This document shows, piece by piece, positions 1 to 7,247 of a stretch of DNA of 40,490 nucleotides (position 1 is its first letter; each line of letters opens with the position of its first letter). A program made the position numbers and the translations under genes. Under the pieces are notes generated by a model that was not told the origin of the DNA, ran no database searches, and was given only the letters and a program-made list of their open reading frames with translations. The stretch covers positions 1 to 40,490 of the forward strand of contig JAPLAA010000095.1 in NCBI GenBank assembly GCA_026393475.1, given 5' to 3'. The DNA is from Actinomycetota bacterium (lineage in GTDB: Bacteria > Actinomycetota > Acidimicrobiia > Acidimicrobiales > Ilumatobacteraceae).

Positions 1-344
1 GTCACGACGTCGAGGTGCTCACCGCCGCCTACGACGCCCCGTTCACTGGCCCCGAGAGCAAGGCCGGCGCCAGGCGCTTCCCGTTCTGCATCCCGTTCGG
101 CGAGCCCGAGGCGGACAACGCGGTCGACCAGGAGCGCTGCTTCCACCAGCTGCCCACCCTGGGTCTGCCGATCCATCTCGCCTTCGGCGACGCCGACATG
201 GTGTTCACGTACGACTGGGCCGAGCGCTGGCACGCCCAGCTGCCCGGCTCGACGCTCGACCGCATCGAGGGCGCCGGTCACTTCGTGCAGGACGACGCGG
301 CCGACGACTGCGTCGACATCGTGCTGCGCTACTCGCTCGGCTGA
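1..344 (+). CDS. Haloalkane dehalogenase-like alpha/beta hydrolase, C-terminal fragment
   Basis: The reading frame is open from base 3 and ends at the TGA at 342-344; the start lies outside the window. About 113 residues are visible. The AAYDAPF...KAGARRFPF segment is typical of the cap and following strand of haloalkane dehalogenases. It is followed by the strand LPIHLAFGDADMVF, which normally carries or follows the acid, and by GAGHFVQDD, which holds the catalytic histidine of the alpha/beta-hydrolase triad. The nucleophile elbow is upstream of the window, so halide specificity cannot be judged; an epoxide hydrolase or another alpha/beta hydrolase is possible. It converges on the phosphatase gene, with 27 bp between the stops. 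Confidence 0.75.
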   Translation, partial: HDVEVLTAAYDAPFTGPESKAGARRFPFCIPFGEPEADNAVDQERCFHQLPTLGLPIHLAFGDADMVFTYDWAERWHAQLPGSTLDRIEGAGHFVQDDAADDCVDIVLRYSLG

Positions 345-371
345 CGACGCGTTCGCAGGCTGTGGTCGGGG

Positions 372-1127
372 TCAGCTCGCCGGCTGGTGCAGCAGTGCGG
401 CGCGCAGGCGGTCGACCGTCGTCGACGCGATCGGGAAGCTGTGCACCCATGCGTCGAGCGAACCGTGTCGTTCGACCGCACGCCCCAGCAGCACCTGCAT
501 CGCGACGGTCGGCGCGGTGAACAGGTCGGCCGGTGCGCGGTGTACGGGCGGGTCGTCGTGCAGCGGCTCGTCGAGCATCCAGCGGTACCGCCGCTGCGTG
601 GGCCGGTGCGAACGTCCGTAGTCGGCGGCGATGGCCGCAGGGGTCACCCCGATCGCCGCGTGCACCAGGGCGACCACCACACCGGTGCGGTCCTTGCCGT
701 ACGCGCAGTGCACGAGCACCGGACCGCGGCCGACGTGATCGGCGACGAGGTCGAGCACCTCGGCGATCTGCGGCTCGCTGCGCGAGATGATCTCCTCGTA
801 CATCGCGGCCATGTCGGACGGTTCGGCGAGCGGCGGCGGGTCGTCGAGATCGAGCACACGGTCGACCAGCGGCCGGTGGAACGTGCGCTCGGGAGCGACG
901 AAGCCGGGTCGGCGGACGAATTGGGCGTGCTGGCGCAGGTCGATCACCGCCTCGAGGTCGAGCGACGCAACGGCGGCCCGGCCGGCGTCGGTGATGCGGA
1001 TCGGGTCGTCGCTGCGCAGCAGCAGGCCCTCGCGCATCCGTCGCCCGTCGCCGGTGGGCCACCCGCCGGCGTCGCGGAAGTTGACGCACCCGTCGATGCG
1101 GAGGTGACCGTCGGGCGGGGCTGTCAT
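372..1127 (-). CDS. Tyrosine-protein phosphatase (Y_phosphatase3/IphP type)
   Basis: This 251-residue protein has the hallmarks of the bacterial PtpB/IphP phosphatase family. NFRDAGG lies near the N-terminus, and the P-loop VHCAYGKDRTG carries the CX5R signature (Cys nucleophile, Arg phosphate-binding) with the Lys-Asp typical of this subfamily. It should hydrolyse phosphotyrosine, phosphoserine or phosphoinositides; the partner is unknown. No signal peptide is visible, so it is probably cytoplasmic. I chose the ATG at 1127 because a TACGGT hexamer sits 9 nt upstream, as for a leaderless transcript. A GTG at 1151 preceded by a run of six G is the alternative and would add 8 residues. A four-copy 12-bp repeat separates it from the amidohydrolase gene upstream. 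Confidence 0.85.
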   Translation of the reverse strand: MTAPPDGHLRIDGCVNFRDAGGWPTGDGRRMREGLLLRSDDPIRITDAGRAAVASLDLEAVIDLRQHAQFVRRPGFVAPERTFHRPLVDRVLDLDDPPPLAEPSDMAAMYEEIISRSEPQIAEVLDLVADHVGRGPVLVHCAYGKDRTGVVVALVHAAIGVTPAAIAADYGRSHRPTQRRYRWMLDEPLHDDPPVHRAPADLFTAPTVAMQVLLGRAVERHGSLDAWVHSFPIASTTVDRLRAALLHQPAS

Positions 1128-1136
1128 CGTGACCCG

Positions 1137-1142
1137 ACCGTA
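1137..1142 (-). promoter_or_regulatory. Putative -10 element (TACGGT) of the phosphatase gene
   Basis: TACGGT on the minus strand lies 9 nt before the ATG at 1127. The same hexamer stands 7 nt before the bifunctional-nuclease-family gene at 13642. This fits a -10 element for a leaderless or near-leaderless mRNA. No good -35 is visible. Confidence 0.35.
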
Positions 1143-1161
1143 GCCAACCACTGTGACCCCC

Positions 1162-1209
1162 CGTCGATCAGCACGTCGATCAGGACGTCGATCAGGACGT
1201 CGATCAGGA
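1162..1209 (-). repeat. 12-bp tandem repeat, 4 copies, each with a TGA in frame with the upstream gene
   Basis: Four units of CGTCGATCAGGA (the first differs at one base) lie directly after the amidohydrolase gene and overlap its stop codon at 1204-1206. Read on the minus strand the unit is TCCTGATCGACG. Because 12 is a multiple of three, every unit repeats the TGA in the frame of the gene. Confidence 0.9.
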
Positions 1210-2061
1210 CGCGGGTGGGTCGAGGCGGTACACGCGTCGTGCCGTGCCGGCGAGCACGGCGGCGCGTTCGTCGGGGGAGAGGTCGTCGGTGAACCGGTCG
1301 GCGAGGCGTACCGCGGCGTCGTAGGTGGTGGCCAGCGTGCAGACGGGCCAGTCCGATCCCGCCATCACCCGCTCGGGCCCGAACGACTCGAGCACGACGT
1401 CGACGTACGGCTGCAGGTCGTCGAGCATCCACGACCGCCACGAGGCCTCGGTCGTCAGCCCGGAGAGCTTGCACGTGACGTGCTCGTGCTCGGCCAACGC
1501 GTGCAGCAGCGATGCCCACGGTTCGCGCTCGCCGCTCGCGATCGGCGGCTTCGCCGCGTGGTCGACGACGAACGGCACCTCGTGATGCTCGGCGATCGCG
1601 GCGAGCGCGGCGGGCATCTGCGGCGGCTTCAGCAACAGGTCGTACACGAGGCCGGCCGCGCCGACGGCGCGGATGCCGCGCTGCACGTCGGGTCGTCGCA
1701 GCCAGTCGGGATCGGGTTCGTCGTGCACCTGGTGGCGGATGCCGCGGAGGCGGGGGCCGCCCGGCGCCTCGCGCAGCGCGGCGATCCGGTCGGCGACGTC
1801 TGGCGCGGTGAGATCGACCCATCCGACCACGGCGGCGATCACGGGATCGACGTCGGCGACCGCCAGCAGTTCGAGCGTCTCGGCTTCCTCGCCGACGCAC
1901 TGGACGACGACGCTCGCGTCGACGCCGGCAGCGTGCGCGAGCACGGCATGGTCGGCGGCGGTGAACGAGCGGGCCATCGGCTCGTAGCCGGGCGAGGACA
2001 TCCACGGCTGGACGCGGGTGGTGATGTCCCAGATGTGGTGGTGGGCGTCGACACGGTTCAT
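1204..2061 (-). CDS. Amidohydrolase (COG3618), probable L-fucono-lactonase
   Basis: The 285-residue protein starts MNRVDAHHHIWD, the N-terminal metal-binding HxH of the amidohydrolase-2 TIM-barrel family. It has later conserved histidines in HQVHDEPD and VVDHAAKPP, the latter characteristic of COG3618 lactonases. SGLTTEA and MAGSDWPVC near the C-terminus supply the last catalytic Asp. Members of this family open sugar lactones such as L-fucono-1,5-lactone and L-rhamnono-lactone. Its position, divergent from L-fuconate dehydratase, makes fuconolactone the best guess; that substrate is inference from context. The ATG at 2061 is the natural start, as it begins directly at the family N-terminus. 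The stop is embedded in a tandem repeat. Confidence 0.85.
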   Translation of the reverse strand: MNRVDAHHHIWDITTRVQPWMSSPGYEPMARSFTAADHAVLAHAAGVDASVVVQCVGEEAETLELLAVADVDPVIAAVVGWVDLTAPDVADRIAALREAPGGPRLRGIRHQVHDEPDPDWLRRPDVQRGIRAVGAAGLVYDLLLKPPQMPAALAAIAEHHEVPFVVDHAAKPPIASGEREPWASLLHALAEHEHVTCKLSGLTTEASWRSWMLDDLQPYVDVVLESFGPERVMAGSDWPVCTLATTYDAAVRLADRFTDDLSPDERAAVLAGTARRVYRLDPPAS

Positions 2062-2108
2062 CGGCCGTCAGCTTCGCAGCTCTGCTGCCGGGCTCGGCGC
2101 CGGCCGTT

Positions 2109-2200
2109 CGACCCGATGATCGACCCGATGATCGACCCGATGATCGACCCGATGATCGACCTGATGATCGACCCGATGATCGACCTGATGATCGACCCCG
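2109..2200 (+). repeat. 12-bp tandem repeat, 7 copies plus a partial, between divergent sugar genes
   Basis: The unit is CGACCCGATGAT, with CCTG replacing CCCG in copies 5 and 7. Seven full units and a partial eighth fill most of the upstream region shared by the amidohydrolase (start 2061) and fuconate dehydratase (start 2280). Copies differ only by C/T changes, so the expansion looks recent. Copy number sets the distance between the two genes. Confidence 0.9.
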
Positions 2201-2279
2201 CGGTGGACCGGGGACGGCGGCGGGCGAGGGCTAGGGTGCCCCTCCGTCGGTGGGGATCGCCGACGGACGGAGGACTTCG

Positions 2280-3602
2280 ATGAGTGGGGCATCGACCATC
2301 ACGGCGCTCGACGTCGTCGACGTGCGCTTCCCGACGTCGCGGATGCTGGACGGCTCCGACGCGATGAACGCCGACCCCGATTACTCGGCGGCCTACGCGG
2401 TGCTCCGCACCGACGAGTCGGGTCCCGACGGGGAGGTGCTCGACGGCCACGCGCTCGCGTTCACGATCGGCCGCGGCAACGACGTACAGGTCGCGGCGAT
2501 CGAGGCGCTCGCCCCGCTCGTCGTGGGGCGCGACGTCGCCGAGATCGCCGACGACCTGGGCGGGCTGGCCCGCCGCATGGTGCGCGACTCGCAGTTCCGT
2601 TGGCTCGGCCCCGAGAAGGGCATCGCCCACATGGCGATCGGCGCCGTCGTCAACGCTGCCTGGGACCTGGCGGCCCGTCGCGCCGACCGACCGCTGTGGC
2701 AGTACCTCGCCGAGATGAGCCCGCAGCAGATCGTCGACCTCGTCGACTTCCGGCACATCAGCGACGCGCTCTCGCCCGACGAGGCGCTCGACCTGCTCAC
2801 CGCCCGGGTCGACGGGCGCGCCGCCCGGCTCGCGACGCTGCACGCCGAGGGCTACGCGGCGTACACGACCGGTCCCGGGTGGATCGGCTACAGCGACGAC
2901 AAGCTCGAACGGTTGTCGGTCGAGGCCGTCGAGCGTGGCTACTGCCAGATCAAGCTCAAGGTGGGCGGCAATCCGGTCGACGACGAGCGCCGCCTCGGCA
3001 TCGCCCGCCGGGCGATCGGTGAGCACATCGGCCTCGCGGTCGACGCGAACCAGATCTGGGACGTCGACCAGGCGATCGAATGGGTCAACGGCCTCGCGCA
3101 CCACGACCTCGCCTGGATCGAGGAGCCGACCAGCCCGGACGACGTCCTCGGTCACGCCCGCATCCGGGCGGGCGTGCACCCCGTGCCGGTCGCGACGGGT
3201 GAGCACATGCACAACCGGGTGATGGCGAAGCAGTTCCTGCAGGCCGAGGCGCTCGACGTGCTGCAGATCGACGCGGCCCGCGTCGGCGGCGTGAACGAGA
3301 ACGTGGCGATGCTGTTGCTCGCCGCGAAGTACGGGGTGCGGGTGTGCCCGCACGCCGGTGGCGTCGGCCTGTGCGAGATGGTGCAGCACATCGCGATGTT
3401 CGACTACCTGTCGGTCGGCGCCTCGCTGGAGGGCCGCATGATCGAGCACGTCGACCACCTGCACGAGCACTTCGTCGACCCGGTGCACGTGGTGCAGGGC
3501 CGCTACCGGCCGCCGGTGGGGACGGGTCTGAACGCGCGCATGCACACCGAGAGCCTCGAGCGGTACCGGTTCCCCGACGGCGCGGAATGGAGGGACTCGT
3601 GA
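2280..3602 (+). CDS. fucD: L-fuconate dehydratase (enolase superfamily)
   Basis: At 440 residues this matches the length of characterised L-fuconate dehydratases. The N-terminus [17 protein letters not shown] and the later [10 protein letters not shown] are strongly typical of that family. The central QIKLKVGGN region holds the KxK-type catalytic lysines, and [18 protein letters not shown] and ATGEHMHNR follow as metal-ligand and barrel motifs; [10 protein letters not shown] is the C-terminal catalytic region. It removes water from L-fuconate to give 2-keto-3-deoxy-L-fuconate. The start is the ATG at 2280 because GGAGG at 2269-2273 lies 6 nt upstream; a GTG at 2250 is also in frame but less likely. 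Its stop overlaps the GTG of the following SDR gene (GTGA), so the two are probably translated together. Confidence 0.92.
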   Translation: MSGASTITALDVVDVRFPTSRMLDGSDAMNADPDYSAAYAVLRTDESGPDGEVLDGHALAFTIGRGNDVQVAAIEALAPLVVGRDVAEIADDLGGLARRMVRDSQFRWLGPEKGIAHMAIGAVVNAAWDLAARRADRPLWQYLAEMSPQQIVDLVDFRHISDALSPDEALDLLTARVDGRAARLATLHAEGYAAYTTGPGWIGYSDDKLERLSVEAVERGYCQIKLKVGGNPVDDERRLGIARRAIGEHIGLAVDANQIWDVDQAIEWVNGLAHHDLAWIEEPTSPDDVLGHARIRAGVHPVPVATGEHMHNRVMAKQFLQAEALDVLQIDAARVGGVNENVAMLLLAAKYGVRVCPHAGGVGLCEMVQHIAMFDYLSVGASLEGRMIEHVDHLHEHFVDPVHVVQGRYRPPVGTGLNARMHTESLERYRFPDGAEWRDS

Positions 3603-4381
3603 GCGATGTCGACAACGATCTGGGCGGCGGGGGAGAGTTCGCCGGGCTGCGCGCGATCGTCACCGGTGGGGCATCCGGGATCGGTCTGGCGACGGCGAGG
3701 ATGCTCGCCGCCGGGGGTGCCTCGGTCGCCTGCCTCGACCTGGTCCCCGACACGGTGCCGGCCCCGATGACGGGCATCGGCTGCGACGTGAGCGACGACG
3801 CATCGGTCGTCGCCGCGGTCGCCGCGGCTGCCGAACGGTTGGGCGGCATCGACATCGTCGTCTCCAACGCCGGCATCGGCGCCCAGGGGTCGGTCGAGGA
3901 CAACGACGACGACGAGTGGCGCCGCGTGTTCGAGGTGAACGTCTTCGGCATGGCTCGCGTGTTGCGCGCGGCGATGCCGCACCTGCGGCGTTCCAGCGCA
4001 CCGGCGGTCGTGCTCACGTCGTCGATCGCGGCGTGGGCGGGCCTGCAGCAGCGCGCCGTGTACAGCGCGTCGAAGGGGGCCGTGCAGGCGCTCGGCCTGG
4101 CGGTGGCCACCGATTGTCTGGCCGACGGGATCCGCGTGAACATGGTCGCGCCCGGCACCGCGGACACCCCGTGGGTGGGTCGCCTGCTCGATTCGGCCCC
4201 GGATCCCGCGGCCGAGCGGGCTGCGTTGGAGGCGCGTCAGCCGATCGGCCGTCTCGTGTCGGCCGACGAGGTCGCCCACGCGATCTGTTCGCTGGCGTCG
4301 CCCCGTGCCGGCAGCACCACGGGCACCGTGCTCGCCGTCGACGGCGGCATGTACGGCCTGCGTCCCCGGCCTCGTCGTTGA
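3599..4381 (+). CDS. SDR-family dehydrogenase, probable 2-keto-3-deoxy-L-fuconate dehydrogenase
   Basis: The protein has 260 residues and is a classical short-chain dehydrogenase. It shows the cofactor motif TGGASGIG, the Asp after the second strand (CLDLV) that favours [12 protein letters not shown], catalytic Ser in LTSSIA, YSASKGA (YxxxK) and a C-terminal AVDGGMYG. It starts at GTG 3599, overlapping the stop of fucD by GTGA, with no in-frame start nearer to the TGGASGIG motif. Operon position after L-fuconate dehydratase suggests oxidation of 2-keto-3-deoxy-L-fuconate, as in the Xanthomonas L-fucose pathway; from sequence alone it could be another sugar or hydroxyacid dehydrogenase. Confidence 0.87.
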   Translation: MSDVDNDLGGGGEFAGLRAIVTGGASGIGLATARMLAAGGASVACLDLVPDTVPAPMTGIGCDVSDDASVVAAVAAAAERLGGIDIVVSNAGIGAQGSVEDNDDDEWRRVFEVNVFGMARVLRAAMPHLRRSSAPAVVLTSSIAAWAGLQQRAVYSASKGAVQALGLAVATDCLADGIRVNMVAPGTADTPWVGRLLDSAPDPAAERAALEARQPIGRLVSADEVAHAICSLASPRAGSTTGTVLAVDGGMYGLRPRPRR

Positions 4382-4459
4382 GGGCCGTCGGGCAGGGGCG
4401 CACCCGATTCCCAGACGGCTCACATCAGGCTCCCATCTTCGGCGCGTAGACCTGTCCCC

Positions 4460-5572
4460 ATGACCCCCACATCCCCCCGATCCCCGCGGCGGCGGAAGAT
4501 CCTGCGACGCGTCGCGGTGGGCACCTCGGCGGTGCTCCTCGTGGCCGGTGGCGTCGCCTACTGGGCGCTCGACGAGTACGTCTTCGACCACGTCGAGATC
4601 AGCGATGTCGCCGCCTACGAGGCATCGGTGCGCGAGGCCTCCGCCGACGCCACCGCCGACGCCACGACCGACGCCACGACCGACGCCCCGGTCGCGACCG
4701 ATGCGATCGACACCGCCGACACCACGGCGTCCGAAGCGGTCAGTGCTGCCGCGGACGCACACACCGAGACCACCGAGACCGACGAGACCGTCGGGACCAC
4801 GGCGGCCACCGTGTCCGAGCCGGTCGTCACCGACACCTCCTACGTGAGCGAGGACACCTCGATCCAGATCTCGACCGTGGTGGTGGGCGAGGGCGCCGAC
4901 ACGGTCACCTACTACGTCGCCGACGTGCAGGTGAACGACGCGACCCAGCTGCGCGGCGGCTTCGCGGAGAATTCCTTCGGCGAGAACATCGTGGCGAACA
5001 CCTCCGAGATCGCCGAGTACTACGACGCGGTCTTCGCCATCAACGGCGACTACTACGGCTTCCGCAGCACCGGCATCGTCATCCGCAACGGTGTGCTGTT
5101 CCGCGACGAGGGTGCCCGCACCGGGCTCGCCATCTACACCGACGGTCACATGGAGGTCTACGACGAGACCACGACGAGCGGCGAGGAACTGCTCGCGGCC
5201 GGCGTGTGGAACACGCTGTCGTTCGGACCGGCGCTGCTCGACGACGGCATGATCGTCGAGGGCATCGAGGAGGTGGAGGTCGACACCAACTTCGGCAACC
5301 ACTCGATCCAGGGCGACCAGCCCCGCACCGGCATCGGCGTGATCGACGAGAACCACTTCGTGTTCGTCGTGGTCGACGGCCGCAGCACCGGGTACAGCAA
5401 GGGCGTCACGATGACCGAGTTCGCCCGGATCTTCCAGGACCTCGGTGCGACGGTCGCCTACAACCTCGACGGAGGCGGCTCGGCGACGATGTGGTTCGAC
5501 GGTGAACTGGTGAACGACCCGCTCGGCAAGGGTGAGGAGCGCGGCACCAGCGACATCCTCTACCTGGCGTGA
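4460..5572 (+). CDS. Membrane-anchored phosphodiester glycosidase (NAGPA/DUF2233) domain protein
   Basis: The product has 370 residues. After a basic N-terminus (RSPRRRKILRR) there is one hydrophobic segment at about residues 19-40 that should anchor it with the rest outside the cell. Residues ~50-120 are a low-complexity Ala/Thr/Asp/Glu linker built partly on repeated ADATTDA units. The C-terminal ~230 residues match the phosphodiester glycosidase fold (human uncovering enzyme, YomE/EpsL-like proteins): INGDYYGF, RTGLAIY, RTGIGV, VVDGRSTGYSKG and YNLDGGGSATMW are the conserved blocks. The family cleaves sugar-1-phosphodiester bonds, so a role in envelope or exopolysaccharide glycans is likely. 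Only 13 bp separate it from the GT2-GtrA gene. Confidence 0.87.
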   Translation: MTPTSPRSPRRRKILRRVAVGTSAVLLVAGGVAYWALDEYVFDHVEISDVAAYEASVREASADATADATTDATTDAPVATDAIDTADTTASEAVSAAADAHTETTETDETVGTTAATVSEPVVTDTSYVSEDTSIQISTVVVGEGADTVTYYVADVQVNDATQLRGGFAENSFGENIVANTSEIAEYYDAVFAINGDYYGFRSTGIVIRNGVLFRDEGARTGLAIYTDGHMEVYDETTTSGEELLAAGVWNTLSFGPALLDDGMIVEGIEEVEVDTNFGNHSIQGDQPRTGIGVIDENHFVFVVVDGRSTGYSKGVTMTEFARIFQDLGATVAYNLDGGGSATMWFDGELVNDPLGKGEERGTSDILYLA

Positions 5573-5585
5573 TCGGGGGCCCGAG

Positions 5586-6731
5586 ATGATCGTCCTCATC
5601 CCCGCCTACGAGCCGGCCCAGCACCTGGTCGAGTTGGTCCGCAACATCCGCACCCGTCGTCCGGCACAGCAGATCGTGCTCGTCGACGACGGCAGCGGCC
5701 CCACCTACGCCCCGATCTTCGAGACCTGCCGCTCGCTCGGCTGCGACGTCGTCACCCACGAGGAGAACCGCGGCAAGGGCGCCGCCCTCAAGACCGGCTT
5801 CGCCCACATCGAAGCCCGGTACCCGGGCCGCAACGTCGTGTGTGCCGACTGCGACGGCCAGCACACCCTCGTCGACATCGTGCGGGTCTCCGACGAGGTC
5901 GCCCGTCAACGTGACGCGATCGTGCTCGGCGCACGACACTTCGCCGGCGACGTCCCGTTCCGCAGTCGCTTCGGCAATGACGTCACGCGAGCGGTGTTCC
6001 GCCTGGCGACGGGCATCCGGCTCCAGGACACGCAGACCGGGCTGCGCGGCTACCCGGCCTCGATGCTCGGCTGGCTGCAGACCGTCGCCGGCGACCGCTT
6101 CGAGTACGAACTCGACGCGCTGCTGCAGGCAAAGCGCGACGGCTTCCGGTTCCACGAGGTGCCGATCGAGACGATCTACCTCGCCGGGAACGAGTCGTCG
6201 CACTTCCACCCGATCAAGGACTCGATCCGCGTGTACGTGCCGTTCCTGCGCTTCGCGCTGTCGTCGCTCGTGGCCTTCGCGGTCGACGCCGCGCTGCTGT
6301 TCACGTTGATGGCGCTCACCGGTCATCTGCTCGCCTCGGTGGTACTGGCCCGCCTGGGCAGCGCCACGGTCAACTTCGTCGCCAACCGGCGGATGGTGTT
6401 CGGGCACAGCGAACGCGTCGGGCGGTCGGCGTGGCGCTACGGCGCCCTCGTGGTGTGCCTGCTCGCGGCCAACTACGCACTGCTGGCCACGCTCACGGGC
6501 TCCGTCGGCCTGCACCTGCTCCCGGCGAAGGTGATCACCGAGGCGGTGCTGTTCGTCGCCAGCTACCAGGTGCAGCGGCGGCTCGTGTTCCGGGCGGGTC
6601 GATCCCTCACCGTCGCGACGGCCGAGGACCCCGCCACCGACATCACCGTCGAGCCTGCCGGTCCGGCGGAGGTCGCGCCGGCGCCGTTCGACACCGTCGT
6701 GCGGGGTGTCTCGGAGCCGTCCCGTCCCTGA
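5586..6731 (+). CDS. Fusion of GT2 glycosyltransferase and GtrA-like membrane domain
   Basis: The protein has 381 residues. Residues 1-~215 form a DPM1-like GT2 domain, with IPAYEP at the start, VLVDDGSG, ENRGKGAALKTGF, the metal-site ADCDGQH and DTQTGLRGY. From residue ~218 there are four predicted membrane helices with the GtrA signature, including ATVNFVANRRMVF and YQVQRRLVF. Such fusions make or flip polyprenyl-phosphate-linked sugars for envelope polymers. The ATG at 5586 begins directly at the GT2 domain and follows a GGGGGCCCGAG stretch that may act as ribosome binding site. It probably forms an operon with the phosphodiester glycosidase just upstream. Confidence 0.9.
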   Translation: MIVLIPAYEPAQHLVELVRNIRTRRPAQQIVLVDDGSGPTYAPIFETCRSLGCDVVTHEENRGKGAALKTGFAHIEARYPGRNVVCADCDGQHTLVDIVRVSDEVARQRDAIVLGARHFAGDVPFRSRFGNDVTRAVFRLATGIRLQDTQTGLRGYPASMLGWLQTVAGDRFEYELDALLQAKRDGFRFHEVPIETIYLAGNESSHFHPIKDSIRVYVPFLRFALSSLVAFAVDAALLFTLMALTGHLLASVVLARLGSATVNFVANRRMVFGHSERVGRSAWRYGALVVCLLAANYALLATLTGSVGLHLLPAKVITEAVLFVASYQVQRRLVFRAGRSLTVATAEDPATDITVEPAGPAEVAPAPFDTVVRGVSEPSRP

Positions 6732-6853
6732 CTGCTACGGTCGCCGCGAGGGCACCGGCGGGTGTCCCGCGGACGGCCGACGATCGGCTCCCACACCGAG
6801 CGCTGGCGGTGCAATTCGGTGTGGCGGTGGCACGGACGGGGAACCATCACCAC

Positions 6854-7126
6854 ATGACCGATCCACGACCCGGAGATCCGCACGACACCGCTGGCTCGAC
6901 GGGCGCTCCGCCAGTCGGGGTGGCCTCCACAGCCGGGACGCCGGTGGAGGCGTGGGCGACGGGCGACAAGCCGATGACCAGACCCCAGCGGACGTACCTG
7001 CACACGCTCGCCCGCGAGGCGGGCGAGGAGGTGCCCGAGCCGGAGCCGTCGAAGGCGGACGCGTCGGTGCTCATCGAGCGCCTGCAGCGCGCCACCGGCC
7101 GCATCCCCGCCGACCGCGACCACTGA
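6854..7126 (+). CDS. DUF3072 domain-containing small protein
   Basis: This 90-residue protein has a disordered Gly/Pro/Thr-rich first half. The conserved block KPMTRPQRTYLHTLAREAGE, followed by EPSKADASVLIERLQ, is the DUF3072 signature seen in many actinobacteria. It is short, hydrophilic and without a signal peptide. The family has no established function. The ATG at 6854 is the only start that gives a family-like N-terminus; no strong ribosome binding site is visible. It stands alone, with 122 bp to the gene before and 121 bp to the gene after. Confidence 0.8.
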   Translation: MTDPRPGDPHDTAGSTGAPPVGVASTAGTPVEAWATGDKPMTRPQRTYLHTLAREAGEEVPEPEPSKADASVLIERLQRATGRIPADRDH

Positions 7127-7211
7127 CCCGGGAGTCGCCCCGCTGCACCGCGTGCTGAACCGACTGCCGTCAGTGACATGCGGTGACCTGGGAGTTTCTT
7201 GTCGTCAGGTG

Positions 7212-7240
7212 TTGACGAACGAACATACGTTCGATAGTGT
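7212..7240 (+). promoter_or_regulatory. LexA/SOS box inside a sigma70-like promoter
   Basis: TTGACG at 7212-7217 and TAGTGT at 7235-7240 are 17 bp apart, like -35 and -10 elements. Between them, CGAACATACGTTCG (7220-7233) matches the actinobacterial SOS box consensus CGAACRNRYGTTYG at every position. The ATG of the HNH gene lies 7 nt after the -10, so the mRNA is probably leaderless and LexA would block RNA polymerase directly. Confidence 0.88.
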
Positions 7241-7247
7241 TCCGGTC

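Noticed and set aside
2109..2200. CRISPR-like array
   Set aside because: Units are directly adjacent and only 12 bp long, with no spacers, and no cas genes are nearby. The same holds for the other tandem repeats.
3503..5599. Minus-strand frame of 698 codons opposite the SDR and phosphodiester glycosidase
   Set aside because: Both plus-strand genes have full family motifs; the antisense product has none.
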